A stretch of 64,000 bases of DNA from Mauremys mutica (lineage: Eukaryota > Chordata > Testudines > Geoemydidae). The notes beneath the pieces were generated by a model, which searched no databases, had not been told where the DNA came from, and saw nothing but the letters and a program-made list of their open reading frames with translations. The translations under genes were made by a program, and so were the position numbers. Where the stretch lies: contig NC_059079.1 of NCBI RefSeq assembly GCF_020497125.1, positions 52,897,114 through 52,961,113 of the forward strand, given 5' to 3'. This document shows, piece by piece, positions 43,740 through 57,500 of the stretch (the stretch's first letter is position 1; every line of letters starts with the position of its first letter).

Positions 43740-45040
43740 GACAATCAACAATATTCTGAGCTGTGAGCAATATTTACTAGTTTTCCATCCCTTTGTCATT
43801 TTCTCCTCCCCCCCAAAAAGAGAAAAGTGAAGCATGATTTGAATTACTAATGAAATGACAAGGAAAATAGCCTGACACAGGGAATAACTTGGTTCTGGAA
43901 CTAATTTGAAGAAAACTAATTTTAGGCCAACTGTGGTGCTGTAGCTCTGAAATATTCAGTTATTCAGACTCTCTCAACTTTATCACCACTTTATCCCAGT
44001 GTCTGCTCAAACGATGACTCTGTTTTTTTAAAAAAAAGTTTCCACAAACAAACATTCACACTGATGTTTGACCATTTTTTTGTTTTCTTTTCAAAATGTC
44101 ATCTTCTTCAGCGACTCTCCTCCCCAGGCCATTTCCTTCTGCCCCACCCCTGATTATGGGTACATTCTGCTCTTTTCTCTCTCTCTTTTTTAAATAAAGT
44201 GTTTTGCTGAAAACAATAGTTACTGGCAGGCACTTCAAATAGGTGGCGTAGAGTTCAGAGTTGCCGTTACTGGACTGGATATTGCCGGTTATCTCTGAAA
44301 CGTCACAAGGGTTTTCTCTGCCTCATTCTCACATTGTCTAGACTGAAATGAACATAATGGGCTACATGCCCCTGTTTAAGAAATATGAGAAGAGAGAAAC
44401 CCCCATTTATCAACTCCCTCCTTCAAATAAACAAATAAACCCAGCGTCAGCTTGTTGTAAGACTGGCTAGATCCTGCGTGCTCTACTCATGGGACTAGTT
44501 CTGTTGATGTCAGAAGGTTATGAAGCAGGATAGAGAGCACGTAGAAGCTCCCAGCTTGCTTTGAATTATACATAGCTAGATCATGCACACTCAGTGGGTG
44601 TGCCAGTCTTATATTACAAGTGTGGGTGATGCAACAAGGAAACCTGTAATATGGGGAATTTTCCTCCAAAGCACCCTTTCACATGTTAATTAGAAATTGT
44701 TTCATCCAGCCCCCTTCCCACACCACAAGATTCAAGAATGTCCGATAGAATTTTTCATCCTTAACTGCACAACATCTACTGCAAAAGATATTTCATAGGA
44801 TCTCTGTAGTTTGAGCAGCTTCAATACTAAAGGCAGAATTTATTCCAGGGTAACAGCAAAATATTTTGTTAACAACATGTGTCATCCTCCCCACTCTCAA
44901 TTGTCTTTTCATGCCTCTAGGTAAATTCCACCATTAATGGAATTTTTCTGGGACAAATCTGTAATGTTTCATAGTAAAGCATTATGGTGCTAAGGATTAT
45001 GTTACAGCATCCTTTGTGCTGCCACAAGTTTGTTTGGGCA
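43740..45040. other. Unassigned
   Basis: Nothing recognised; ordinary non-coding composition. Confidence 0.4.
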
Positions 45041-45044
45041 GTAA

Positions 45045-46125
45045 TACTAGAGCTTAAGGCCAGAAGAGATCACCAGAACATCTAGTTTGACCTCCTGTAA
45101 ATCACAAGCCACTAAACCCTCCCAGTTACCACTGCATTGAGCCCAATAACCCTGATTAGTCTAAAGAATTTCAGTCCTCTAAAGAGTCAACTATTGTGTG
45201 CCACAAACAGAGAATAGGCATCAATTAAGTATACCAATGGCAGAGGCCCCTGCCATGGCAGAGAATTTATTTTGTGAGATATTCACCCAGATGATCCTAG
45301 CAAGTGACCCATGCCCCAGGCTGCAGAGAAAGGTGAAAAGTCCCTGCCAATCTGACCTGGGGGGAAATTCCTTCCCAACCTTGAATCTGGTGATAGACCC
45401 TGGGCATTTGAGCAGCTAAGAAAGAATTCTCAGTACCGCCTCAGAGCACTGGCCAACCCCACCCAGTGTCCCTGCTCCAGCTGTAACCATCACTGATGCT
45501 TCAGTGGAAGAGAAAATAAAGGAAATATGTTGAGGGGAGGGGGTTCCTTCCTAACCCCCGTGGGATACCAGCTGAAGCATGACATTTAGAACATAAAACA
45601 TAGGACCAAAATGGACCCTTTGGGCCACTGATCCCAGCTCACTTCCATAGGAGGCAATCATGTCATACAATCCCACTCATAAATTTATCAAGCTCTATCT
45701 TAAAGCTAATTAGGTTATTTGTTCCCACAGCTGCTACTTTCTCCTCTGATGGTTCGAAACCATTTTCTAATTTCCAGCCTAAATTTATTCATGGCCATTT
45801 TATACTTATTTGTTCTTGTGCCAACATTTTCTTTTAATTTAAAATAGCTCTTCAGACAAGCTGGTGCTTAGCCTCTGATGTATTTATAGAGGCCTTCTTT
45901 CTGCTAGGCTTGTCTAGCCAAGCTCTCTAGTCTCCTCTCACAAAATAGCCTCTCCAGTCCACTGATCATCCTAGCCACCATTCTCTGCATCTGCTCCAGT
46001 TTGAATTCATCTTTCTGAAGCATGGGTGACCAGAATCATACATCATATTCCAAATGATGTCTTGCCATTGTGGCACTAATGCTTCCCTATCCCTAACCCA
46101 CCACCACATTTGACTTTTTCACAAT
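45045..46125 (-). repeat. CR1 LINE 3' fragments, antisense
   Basis: The phrases 'cttaaggccagaagagatca', 'aagctctatcttaaagctaa' and 'tgaattcatctttctgaagc' are those of the reverse complement of CR1 3' regions. No frame longer than a few dozen codons survives. Confidence 0.65.
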
Positions 46126-47705
46126 GCCTCAGACAATGTGGCCCTGATCCCTGACTGGGACCACTAAGTGCTACCACAGTACAAACAACAGGCACCCATC
46201 TTATACTCTGAACACCATTACAGTGTTAAAATGGGATAGTCTCCAACATAATCAAATAATGCAAATAAAAATTAAATAGTGAAAAAGAAAAAGCTAGCAT
46301 GCATCCCTGCATTCCTAATTTTGAAATGATGAAGGCATGGATAAATGTAGCAGCATTTGCATCTGACAGTTTTAGCTATTTGTGAGTATAAAAAGACAAG
46401 GAGGGATGGTTGGTTTGTTTTTAAAATATTATAGAGGATTTGTTCCCTTGCTTATTTTTATATTAGAAATTCAGGTACCGGTCTACCATGGAAGATACTG
46501 CTGAATGGAGAACTAATAAATCAATGGCATCATAATTAAAGAGAATCAAGCCTGGAGATTCTTAATTCTTACTTTTAAAAGCCCTTGGGTTTTAGTTTGT
46601 TTGTGTAAACACTTAATGAACTTCAGTTACTAATTAATATTGTGGAGAAATGAAGTCTGTCTTAAAGATGCATCACACACACCTCTACAATTAAAAGTCT
46701 GAGGAATCACAACGTAGATGATCCAAGACATCCAGTAGATCCCTCCAGCAAAACCAAGGAAAATCAGAATTTGTGTGATATTTCTAACATAAAAAAATGG
46801 AGGGAAAATAAAAATCAGGTCCTCTTTATATATCCTTAAGTAGCAAAAATGGGCACATTCTCAGTTTTTAAAAAATTCTTAACCACTAATCTTAAATTCT
46901 GGTATTGCTTTGATATACCAAGTAACAAAAAGTCTTCTTTACCATGAGATAAACTAAACAAGCCCTTGAAGAACATTATCTCTGTTGTTTCCTAAAGAGA
47001 CAGGCATTAGCTGTAGTGAAGTATAACAAAGCAAACATCATGGAAGCTCTACAAGTCAATCCTCACTAAAATGATCTGAGTGTTAGAGAAAAAGAGGAAG
47101 CTAGTCATTTGCAGACATTCAGGGTGGTTGAGAAATTTGACATTACGACTGACTGGTGGAGCATAATACAACTTCCCATTTAAATTCGGCCAGATTCAGA
47201 ACTGGGGACACAAAAACAGTGTAAAGTTAAGTTTACAACTGAAAATTGCTAAGCCCACAGGAAACAATGCAGAAAGAGAAAGTGGAACCCATGCAGCTGG
47301 TGTGAATATGGAGTGGTGGTTAGTGATGTGGTAGTGGAAGTTAGTTTCCAAATCCATTTGCCCATTCATAAAGCTGAAAAAGAGAAATCTCATGGAAAAA
47401 GCTTGCCTTGGAAAAACTTCCAGCCTGTCTTGGAAAGATTTCTGGTCAAGTGTTGTACTCCAGAAGAGGTTATAATAAAGTTGAAGGGCAGCCAAGCTTT
47501 CTGGTGTTATCTGAACATTCTGAAGCTCATCCAATACTGGGTACAGTAAAAGTTATTCAGTTGTGGGGTCGAGGTCTCCATATCACATTCATCCTAATCG
47601 TCTGTGAGAGGTCCTCTGCCTTGGTTCAAGCAGCACCAAGCACTGAAAAGACTTCTTGCTACCTATCTTCAGCAGTTTGAAAGAGACATCCAGGTTCACT
47701 TCATC
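46126..47705. other. Unassigned
   Basis: No gene with protein character; no named repeat. Confidence 0.4.
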
Positions 47706-47714
47706 TATAAGTAC

Positions 47715-47840
47715 AGGTCAAGTTGACTGAGCACTGAACTACAACACAGGAAACTTGATCTCAATTCAGGTAAGTCACTCCCCTTCTCTGTCACTCAAGT
47801 TCCCTATCTATAAAATGGAGATAACGTAAAGTGACTGGGT
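47715..47840 (+). repeat. MIR-type SINE fragment
   Basis: 'gagcactgaactacaacaca' then 'ttgatctcaattcaggtaag' and 'ctatctataaaatggagata' follow the MIR pattern with an internal deletion. Confidence 0.6.
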
Positions 47841-48473
47841 TGTAAGATACCCTAACTCACGGGCCTGATGGGCAGCCGCTGTGTACAGAGGCACCTGAAG
47901 TTTGCCCAAAAAAGTTTTTACTGAACTGTAGCTATAGTATGTTTGTAATCTTATTTATGAAGTATATGGAGATGCATGCATAGGAAATATTTTAATAACC
48001 ATGAAGTTCACCATTATTGTGGCTTTCCAGTTTTTTCACCCCTCTCTCACCTTTTCATGGGTCTAATTTTTTCTTTACACAGAATACTTTTTCTTTCAGT
48101 TCCTTGATTAATGCTTCCAAGATGCCAACATCCCTTGAGTAATCATAAAACTATATAATCAGAGCCAGAAAATATTCCTGAACACTTAAACTAGCCTCAG
48201 AAAGAACTCATGACCCCTTTTAGAGAAAGTACTGGCAGCAATACTGAGAAATGGAGTATCATCCCAGGGCACTTGGCTGCAGTCTAAGCTATATTAAAAC
48301 ACACTTTATGACAACAAATGACAGATTTGCCCACAAAGGACTGCTTAAATAAAAACTGGCAGGAGTTCTGAGGAAGTGAAGAATATTTTTAACTAGTTTA
48401 AACTACAAGTTTAGCTTGCCACATAGCCTGAAACATATTATGCAGAAATATAGTTAGGTAGAAGGGTGAGGTC

Positions 48474-48735
48474 CAGGGGCGGCTCCAGGCACCAGCACGC
48501 CAAGTGCGTGCCTGGGGCGGCAAGCCATGGGGGGCGCTCTGCCAGTCGCCGTGAGGGCGGCAGGCAGGTTGCCTTCGGCGGCATGCCTGCGGAGGGTCCG
48601 CTGGTCCCGCGGCTTCGGCAGACCTCCCGCAGGCGTGCCACTGAATCCGCGGGACCGGGGACCTCCCGCAGGCAAGCCACCGAAGGCAGCCTGCCTGCCG
48701 TGCTTGGGGCGGCAAAATACCTAGAGCCGCCCCTG
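48474..48735. mobile_element. GC-rich hAT-type MITE
   Basis: Ends CAGGGGCGGCTC and GAGCCGCCCCTG are perfect inverted copies. The flanks gtgaggtc and atgagttc match at 6 of 8 positions, fitting an old 8-bp duplication. The interior is the same 'cctcccgcaggc' foldback as at 7703-8047. Open frames across it are shadows of the GC content. Confidence 0.85.
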
Positions 48736-49006
48736 ATGAGTTCGTCGGCATAGGATGCTATGACATCTAACAAAACCATTTGCCCAGCCAAAGGCTGCAC
48801 TGGCAACTTCCAGAGTCCAGATAGTGGTACTTAATTTCACTAAATGGAGATGACTGCAACTGCCCTCAAGTTTAGGAGAGATTTTGGAACAAACATCTCT
48901 CCATAAACATACAGGAAATATGGAGCCTTCCACCAATATGGAAGGTCGTTAGTTCAATTTTGACAGAAAGTCATTTACCATCTGTCAGGTGTTCAAGGCC
49001 CTAGGT

Positions 49007-49442
49007 CAGTGATTCTCAATCTTTCCGGACTACTATACCCCTCCCGCTCTCAGGAGTCTGATTTGTCTTGCATACATTAAGTTTCACCTCACTAAAAATC
49101 TACTTGCTTACAAAATCAGACATAAAAATACAGGAGTGTCATAGCACGCTATTACTGAAAAATTGCTTACTTTCTTATTTTTACCATGTAATTATAAAAT
49201 AAATTGATCAAAATATAAATATTGTATTTACATTTCAGTGTGATACTTGAGCCTATTTTTCACTTGTGAGCCTCGTCTGAAGCCCGAGTCCCAAGCAGCA
49301 GGGCTGAAGCATGTAACTTAGCTTCATGGGGACCCCTGTGGCTTTGGGTAAGAGGCAACTGCCCTGCTTTCCACCCCATAATGCCAGGCCTGCATTTGTG
49401 ATCCCCATAAAACCTGTCCCATAACGCGAGGTTGAGAACCAC
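49007..49442. mobile_element. hAT-type MITE
   Basis: Left end CAGTGATTCTCAATCT, right end in reverse CAGTGGTTCTCAACCT; AT-rich left half and GC-richer right half. The 8-bp flanks agree only in part, so it is old. A second end-like piece ('ggttgagaaccacta') follows at 49510. Confidence 0.7.
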
Positions 49443-49667
49443 TGATCTAGAGGAGTTGAGTACCTCATGGAAGACCTTGGCGTAATCCTACAGGTATATG
49501 TACCCCTGGTTGAGAACCACTAATCTAAGTGAAGCAAGTTGGCAATCTCAGTTCAGTTCTTAGTGGTATGGTGCCAATGTCACCAGAACATCATCACAAC
49601 AAGCACTAATGGGCCTGCTTGTTGTGGAAAACCAAGGATTGGATTTACCACTCAGCACTAAATGCGG

Positions 49668-50590
49668 ATGTGACATTACCCAGGGTACTGTCTGGACCAA
49701 TGAACAGCTGTTCCCCCTCAATTCTCCAACCTGGGATGCTTTTTACACTGCTTTGCTGAGAGAGCAACCCCTCCTGGTCTGCTCACACACAGCCCCCAGC
49801 ACTTAAATGACTCCCAAATATACTGCAAGAGTGCTACAGCCAGCACCCTTGAATTACACTTCAGAGCAACACCAACAAATTCCTAGTCCCAGACAGTCCC
49901 CCAGACATGTACATTTTGTACTGCCCAGCTCTCTCCTGATCAATATAAGCTCATATGAAGTCTGTCATTTTATTAATAGAAAATGATATGCACAGATTCT
50001 GTTATCCCAAATGGAGCTCCCCAAACACTTCAATCCAAACATACTGGATTAGATTAAACAAAAAACAAGTTTATTAACTACAAAAGATAGATTTTAAGCA
50101 ATTACAAGTAATAAAGCATAAAAATCAGAATTGGTTACAAAACGTAATGCCTAATTTAACAAGATAGAGTGAATTCAAAGCAAAGGTCTCTCTCACCACA
50201 TTTTAGCAGTCTTAGTGGCTCATTCTTTCTGTCAGGATCCCTCCCCCAGTCCAAAGCTATTTTCTTTGTTCTTCTGGTGTTGTGGATGCCATGGATAGAG
50301 AAAAAGGGAAGACGACATAATTTGGAGCCTTTGCGCTTTCCATCTTATATTTTTCCTTTTTTGAGAATCATCTCCAGCTGAGGTTCAGGAGACAAAGTCT
50401 GTGTGGATGGAAATCCCCAGCCGTTTCTTTGTCAAATTGTAAATCTTCACTCATATCCTTTTTCCTGCCAAAGACTGGCCACTCAACCAGGTGATAGTCC
50501 ATTTGATTTTGTTGACACCTAGCTGAGGTGTTAATAGCCTTTTATCTCTGGGGGTCTGGTTTGTGCCCCAAAGGGAATGAACAGACAGGT
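49668..50590. repeat. LTR related to the solo LTR at 53279
   Basis: Begins TGTGACATTACC and shares 'tttattaacta', 'aaagatagattttaag' and other blocks with 53279-54379. The right end is lost or unclear where CR1 sequence begins. Confidence 0.6.
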
Positions 50591-51660
50591 TATCATCAAG
50601 TGATCAATGCCCTGTAACCCAATCCCAGCTTCTGGCAAACAGAGGCTAGAGACACCATTCCTGCCCATCCTGGCTAATAGCTGAAAAGTCCCAGTCTTAT
50701 TAATCTCTCCTCACACGGAAGCTGTTCTATACCCCTAATCATTTTTGTTGCCCTTTTCTGAACCTTTTCCAAGTCCAATACATCTTTTTGAGATGGGGCA
50801 ACAACATCTGCACTCAGTATTCAAGGTGTGGGCATACCATGGATCTATATAGAGGCAATATGATATTTTCTGTCTTATTATCTATCCCTTTCTTGATGAT
50901 TCCCAACATTGTTTGCTTTTTTGACTGCCGCTGCACATTGAGTGGATGATTTCGGAGAACTATCCACAATGACTCCAAGATCTCTTTCTTGAGTGGTAAC
51001 AGCTAATTTAGACCCCATCATTGTATATGTATAGCTAGGATTATGTTTTCAAATGTGCATTACTTTGCCTTTATCAACATTAAATTCCATCTGCTATTTT
51101 GTTGCCCAGTCACCCAGTTTTGAGAGATCCTTTTGTAGCTTTTTGCAATCTGCCTAGGACTTAACTATCTTGAGTAGTTTTGTAACATCTGCAAATTTTG
51201 CCACCTCACTGTTTACCCCTTTTTCCAGATCATTTATGAATATGTTAAATAGGACTGGGCCCAGCACTATTTACCTCTCTCCATTCTGAAAATTGACCAT
51301 TTATTCCTACCTTTTGTTTCCTCTCTTTTAACCAGTAACCAATCCATGAGAGAACCTTCCCTCTTATCCCATGACTGCTTATTTTGCTAAACAGCCTTTG
51401 GTGAGGGATCTTGTCAAAGGCTTTTTGAAAATCTAAATATACTATATCCACTGGATCTCCTTTGTCCGCGTGCTTGTTGACCCCAAAGAATTCTATTAGA
51501 TTGGTGAGGCAGGATTTCCCTTTACAAAAACCATGTTGACTATTTCCCAAATTATGTTCATCTGACAATTTTGTTCTTTACAATAGTTTCAACCAATTTG
51601 CCCAGTACTGAAGTGAGGCTTACTGGCCTGCAACAACAACACATTAGATGAAATTTACCC
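50590..51660 (-). pseudogene. CR1 LINE, ORF2 3' half, antisense
   Basis: Read on the minus strand, 51568-51245 encodes reverse transcriptase with the palm motif DIVYLDFQKAFDKIPHQRL. Downstream, to about 50760, further RT homology appears (GPVLFNIFINDLEKG, KFADVTKL and TTQERDLGVIVD) with stops and frameshifts; the FADD box is mutated to FADV. The 3' end near 50590-50700 has an internal deletion. Dead 5'-truncated copy. Confidence 0.88.
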
Positions 51661-52084
51661 TTTTTCTGTTCGTGAAGTATCTATACAAATACCTTATTTA
51701 ACTTGTTATTTATCAAATTTGTTCAACAGTCAATAGCATTTGGGCCATATATTGTTTGTGAACTGCATATATTGCATATTCCCTCAAACATTCAATACTT
51801 GGAATATGTTTTTCTAGTCTTTTCTTTTACACTAGTTATATAAGTCATTTGTTTCTGTTCCCTGATCTGATGATCTAATCTTTATAAACTTACTTCCACT
51901 TCTGCCAAAAGCAAGTTTTCTTTCATTCCAAAACAAAATTTAGTTTTTTTTATTAAACTAACCTCAGTTAGTGAGCCATCTACTGGATTTTGCTATCATT
52001 CGCACCAACAAAATTTCAAATTGTAGAAACGTTGATGTACATAAAGAACAAGAAACTTAAACCAAACTTTTCAAGTTTCAGTGA

Positions 52085-53278
52085 CTAAAGAAAAGGGCAA
52101 ATATAGTGCCCATCTATAAAAAGGGAAATAAGGACAACCTGGGGAATTACAGACTGGTCAGCTTAACTTCTGTACCTATAATTAAGCAATCTATTTGCAA
52201 TCTATTTGCAGACATCTAGAAGATAATAAATAAGGTGATAAGTAACAGTCAGCATGGATTTGTCAAAAACAAATTGTGTCAAATCAACCTGACAGCTTTC
52301 TTTGATGGGGTAACAAGCCTTGTGGATGGGGGAAAATTGTAGACATGGTATATTTTGACTTCAGCAAAGCTTTTGATACTGTCTTGCATTACCTTCTCAA
52401 TGAAACTAGGGAAGCTACTATAAGATGGGTGCAAAACTGGTTGGAAAACCGTTCCCAGGGAGTATTTATCAGTGGTTCACAGTCATGCTGGAAGGGCATA
52501 ACGAGTGGGGTCCCACAGGATCAGTACTGGGTCTGGTTCTGTTCAATATCTTCATCAAGGAGTTAGATAATGGCATACAGAGTACCCTTATCAAGTTTGA
52601 AGATGATACCAACCTGCAAGGGGTTGCAAGTGCTTTGGAGAATAGGATTAAAATTCAAAGTGATCTGGACAAACTGCAGAAATGGTTTGAAGTAAATAGG
52701 ATGAAATTCAATAAAGACAAATGCAAAGTACTCCACTTAGGAAGGAACAATCAGTTGCACACATACAAAATGGGAAATGACTGCCTAGGAAGGAGCACTG
52801 CGAAAAGGGATCTGGGGGTCATTGTGGACCACAAGCTCAAATGAGAGTCAACAGTGTAACGCAGTGGCAAAAAAAGCAGACATCATTCTGGGATGTATTA
52901 GCAGGAGTGTTGTAAGCAAGACACGAGAAGTAATTCTTCATCTCTACTCTGATTAGGCCTCAACTGGAGTATTGTGTCCAGTGCTGGATGCCACATTTCA
53001 GGAAGGATGTGGACAATTTAGAGAGAGTCCAGTAACAAGCAGCAAACACGATTAAAGATCTAGAAAACATGACCTATGAGAGAAGATTGAAAATGTGGTT
53101 TTGTTTAGTCTGCAAAAGAGACAACTGAGAGGGGACATGATAATTTTCAAGTATGCAAAAAAGAGGAGGAAGAAATTTTTTTTCTCAACCTCTGAGGATA
53201 GGACAAGAGGCAATGGGCTTAAATTGCAGCAAAGGAGGTTTAGGTTGGACATTAGGAAAAACTTCCCGTCAGGGTGGT
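52085..53278 (+). pseudogene. CR1 LINE, ORF2 3' half, left of an LTR insertion
   Basis: The frames show NLGNYRLVSLTSVPI-like start sequence, MVYFDFSKAFDTVLHYLL (motif A), then NIFIKELDNGIQSTLIKFEDD and RSTAKRDLGVIVDHKLK. The end ('QRRFRLDIRKNFPSGWL') precedes an LTR. The FADD box reads FEDD, and stops and frameshifts occur, so it is inactive. It resumes at 54385. Confidence 0.9.
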
Positions 53279-54379
53279 TGTGACATTCCCCTCTGGTGTT
53301 ATCTGGACTGGTGATCTGCTAAGTCACTCCAATCCTTGACTTTGGGAGCCAGCCTTACCTGCTGTTCTGTGAGAACCCCCACTCCTGGGCTGTTCATGTA
53401 CAGCCTCTGGCATGTAAGCTGCTCCTTGGATTGTGCGACCAAATGACACTAGCCAGTATCTCCAGTCCCAGACACAACCTCTGTCTTGCAGTCTCAAGTT
53501 ATGCCTGCTGGACGCTGCAAGCTTATAGGAGTTCATCAATTTAATGAAGAAATGTATATGCACCAGGCTTGTTATCCCCAGGGGAGCCTCTGACACACTT
53601 CAAACCAAACTCACTGCTTCAGGTAGAATAAACAAACAAATTTATTAACTATGAAAGATAGATTCTAAGTGATTATAAGTCAAAGCATAACAAGTCAGAT
53701 TTACTCAAATGAAATAAAAGCAAAAACACATTCTAAGCTGATCTTAACACTTTCAATGCCCTTACAAACTTAGATGCTTCTCACCACAGGCTGGCTGGTT
53801 GCCCTTAAACCAGGCTCTCCCCTTTGATCAGCGCTTCAGTCATGGTGTCTGTAGATGTAGGTGTAAGAGAGAAGAAGAGCATGGCAAATGTCTCTTCCTT
53901 TTATCATGTCCTTTCTTCCCTCTTGGCTTTGGCCCCTCCTTCAGAGTCAGGTGAGCATTACCTCATCGCTGTTCCAAACTGACCAAAGGAAGGGGGGTGA
54001 CTCCCTTGAGAGTCTAACAGATTCTTTTGTTGCTGCCTAGGCCAGCGTCCTTTGTTCCTGTGAGGCTGGGCTGGGTTTGTCCCATACCTGCCCTGATGAG
54101 GTGTGAACTGCCTCTCTGCTCTTGGATAGTTTTTGCCTGGGTTTGCTTTAAGCCATTAGGATACAATTTCAGCCTTATAACTATATACATGAAATTATAA
54201 CCTATAAACTTACTATAACATTATTGTAACAATTACTATGACATCACTATAACAATGCTCAGTGCATCATGAGCCTTCCGAAGACACCCAACATGAGAGA
54301 CTTTCCATTGGATATCACACAATCATTTTATAAAGATGAAGATAGAGTGTAGGGTGTTCCCCCAAAGTGGAGTGTCACA
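53279..54379. mobile_element. Solo LTR inserted in CR1
   Basis: 1101 bases from TGTGACATTCC to GGAGTGTCACA, with a 5-bp duplication gtggt (53274-53278 and 54380-54384). The CR1 sequence reads through perfectly once this block and one gtggt are removed. A 5-bp duplication suggests a class I or III ERV or Gypsy-type element; no internal region remains. Confidence 0.9.
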
Positions 54380-54384
54380 GTGGT

Positions 54385-54547
54385 TAAGCACTGGAATAAA
54401 TTGCCTAGGGAGGTTGTGGAATCTCCATCCTTGGAGACTTTTAAAAGCAGGTTAGACAGGAATGGTCTAGATAATTAGTCCTTCCAAGAGGGCAGGGGAC
54501 TGAACTAGATGACCTCTTGAGGTCCCTTCCAGTTCTGTGACTCTATA
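54385..54547 (+). repeat. CR1 3' end, right of the LTR
   Basis: Continues 'taagcactggaataaattgc' to 'gacctcttgaggtcccttcc' and ends 'agttctgtgactctat', the usual CR1 3' tail with one short repeat unit. Confidence 0.9.
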
Positions 54548-57500
54548 CTTTCCAACTGATGACATTCAGCATGCGGACATCAACATACTGACCAATAGCT
54601 TTGCATAATTGATACACTCATAAGAAGTCCTCATCTTCAACTAGCCTCACACACATATCCCTCCTGCCTGCAGCTAAAACTTGGAAGATGTCATAACATA
54701 GTCAGCAGTGGTGCCAGGAGATTAGGAAACCAGAAAGCAAAGAGTCAGAGCCAGCAGCCAGGAAAGAGAGCAGAGACACAGACAAGCAATTATTTTCAAT
54801 TACTCAGGGCCTGTTTCTGCAAACCTTACCCAGACAAGCAGCTCCACTGTGTTTGAGAGTAAGTACTACACTTGAGTAAGGGTTACAGAATCAGGCCTAT
54901 AAGAAGCATGCTGTGAAGTTCTCATCAAGTCTACTGTTTGTATTTTTAGCAAGTCTTTTCCCCTATTGTGGCTTCAGGGATCAGGGTTCTGTTGAGCACT
55001 GGCATCTCACCCTGAGAGAACCAGCGAGGTGGTGGAAGCGCAGTCACTGAGGAGAGAAGAGAGTTCCAGACCACCCTGGATCTTGGAAATCTAGACTCAG
55101 GCCCAGAGCAGTCTCTGTTTTCCCCCCCAAACTCTCACTGGCCTCTGAGACCACTTCCTCTCCCTCAGCCGACCACATTCCCTCTCCCACAAGTAGCTCA
55201 CCCAGAAACCCTGGAACAGGGTAGTGTTATTTCAAGTGTTATTCAAATGGCTCCCTTAAGGGTGGGGGGGAAAAGGCTTGTGAAAAAATAAACAGATAAA
55301 ACTATTGTTACTTGGCTTTACTCAACCAAGAAATCTAGCAGGAAAAGACTTTCCTTGAGAGATATCCCGGCATTTTCCATTTTCTGACAGACAGAAAATA
55401 TCAAAAGAATAACATTTCTCATATTATTTTGCTACTTCCACTTGCAATCCTGGCAACCATCAGGAAGTGCAGAGGTGTGCGAAAAATGGAAATGTAACTC
55501 CCATTTAAAAACAGAAGTAAACACATTTGTCTAAATGGCTGAAAAGATTCTATTTGCTTTCAGATCCGGTTTTGGTTGGTTTTTAAATTTATCCAAACAG
55601 ATTCACCTATTCCTATTTAATTGTTTTTGTCCAACTGAATGTGGAAATCTCTAATCCTAAATGAAAGACTAGTAAAGGAAAGACTTGCTTACTAATACAA
55701 GAATGAACTTGAGTGGACTGTTAAGAAAGGCATCCAAGAGATAAGTTAGAGAAAAATCTGTGGTGGAAGCTGTTTTATAGAATGAAAAAATTAATGTAGT
55801 ACAACCTTGCTTGTCTGAAGATCTCAGAAGATTCCGATTATTAGGTGATTCTCCTCAGACTTTTAAGTGTGTGCAAGTTTAAATGATTCTGAGCATACAT
55901 CTCAGTGCCAATCAGCTACCCAAAGGCTATTTGCCTCTGTAATTCTGACTCCAAAGAGCTTCTAAGAACTAGACAGCTAGAATTTCCCTCCTGTGGTGGT
56001 TTAAAACTCCATAGGGCTGGAGATTTGGTTTTGTGAAGCTCCTGAGTTCTGTATAATTGAAGCTCTAGCTTTCTGTAGGTTAGCAGCCCCATAGAATCAA
56101 TATGGGGGGGGGGTAGTTCAGTCCTGCAAAGCTCTTATACGTCACATGACTGAAGCTCCAATTATTTAGTCCAGCTTTGTGTAACTTTCTGCATTAAAGT
56201 GATAAACATACTAAGGCTAATTATATGGCTAATACACTATGAGAAGGTAGCTGGCCAGTGGTGATTGCTGATACGTACTTTATTAGAAAACTTTAACTCA
56301 GTTGGGCAGGTAACTAGTCTATGTAACCACATTTCTGAGTTCTAAATTAACTGAAACCACTCAGGAAAAGGATCTGGCCTTTACTGTAGACAGTTAATTA
56401 AAACTTCTAGTCAACATGCAGCAGCCGTCAAAAAATGCAAACCAAAATGTTATTCAGATGTATAGAGAATGGGGGGGGAAAGTATTAATGAAAATATTAC
56501 AATTTGTTATATAGACCAATGGTTGCTCTCACTTCAAGTGCTCTCTTCAGTTCTGGTCCCACCATCTCAATAAGGAATTATACCAAAAACATTTTAGAAC
56601 CCAACATAAATTGCATATTATCAGAGATTATTAAAGCAGCTCATCCAGTCCAGCTGAAAGTTGTCAGTAGACTGCAAAGTCTTCATACTTCAGGAAATAG
56701 TCAACAGATGGACCTTCAGAGAAGTGATGGCTTTTTAATAAGTCCCTAGGAAGAGAATGAACTTGATCCTAACCTGATACACTCAGGTATTCATCCCTAC
56801 CTATTTTTGAACATCAGCGACAGCCTTAGAGGATTTTAGAGGAGTTCTTCAGAAATATATGGTAGTACCACACTATGGTCCTGTTCCTGCAATGAGCTCT
56901 ATGCAGGCCACTGGATTCACTGTGGCAGAGAACCTTGCAACACAGCCTCAGTGTCTCAGGTGAGAATCTAATCCTCCCGAGACCTATACTTTCATGTCCC
57001 AAAATTATTGTTTGTATAAAAGAAGGCATAATGTAGTGATATTTATATATGGAGATTTGATCATTTATAACCAATAGATAAATTCCTTTCCCCCCACTCC
57101 TGTTTCAGAGATTTGAGGCTCTTTATCTACCTCCCCCCCCCTTCTGTTTTATGTTATTTTGCGTACTGGTATTACAGCTAGCTCTCGAGACCACCGTTGT
57201 CTAAAAGAGTTCAGAACAGAGAGCTCACAGTCCTAATTTGGTGCTGTACTAAGAGGAGAAAGCTCAGTTAAAGCACATTCAGTTGGACATTAAAATGTGG
57301 AATCTATTATCCTTTTTGTAGGAAGCATCAGACACTATTCATACAGCCTGCTCCCTGGAATCATTTCAACATTCTAACAATCCCAAAAAAAAATAAAACA
57401 GACATGTCCTGAATCATTCAAGTTGAGACAAAATAAACAGAATCTTACATAAAATTAAAAAGTCCAAGGGAAAGCCAGTGTGAGTAGTAAGTAACCTTCT

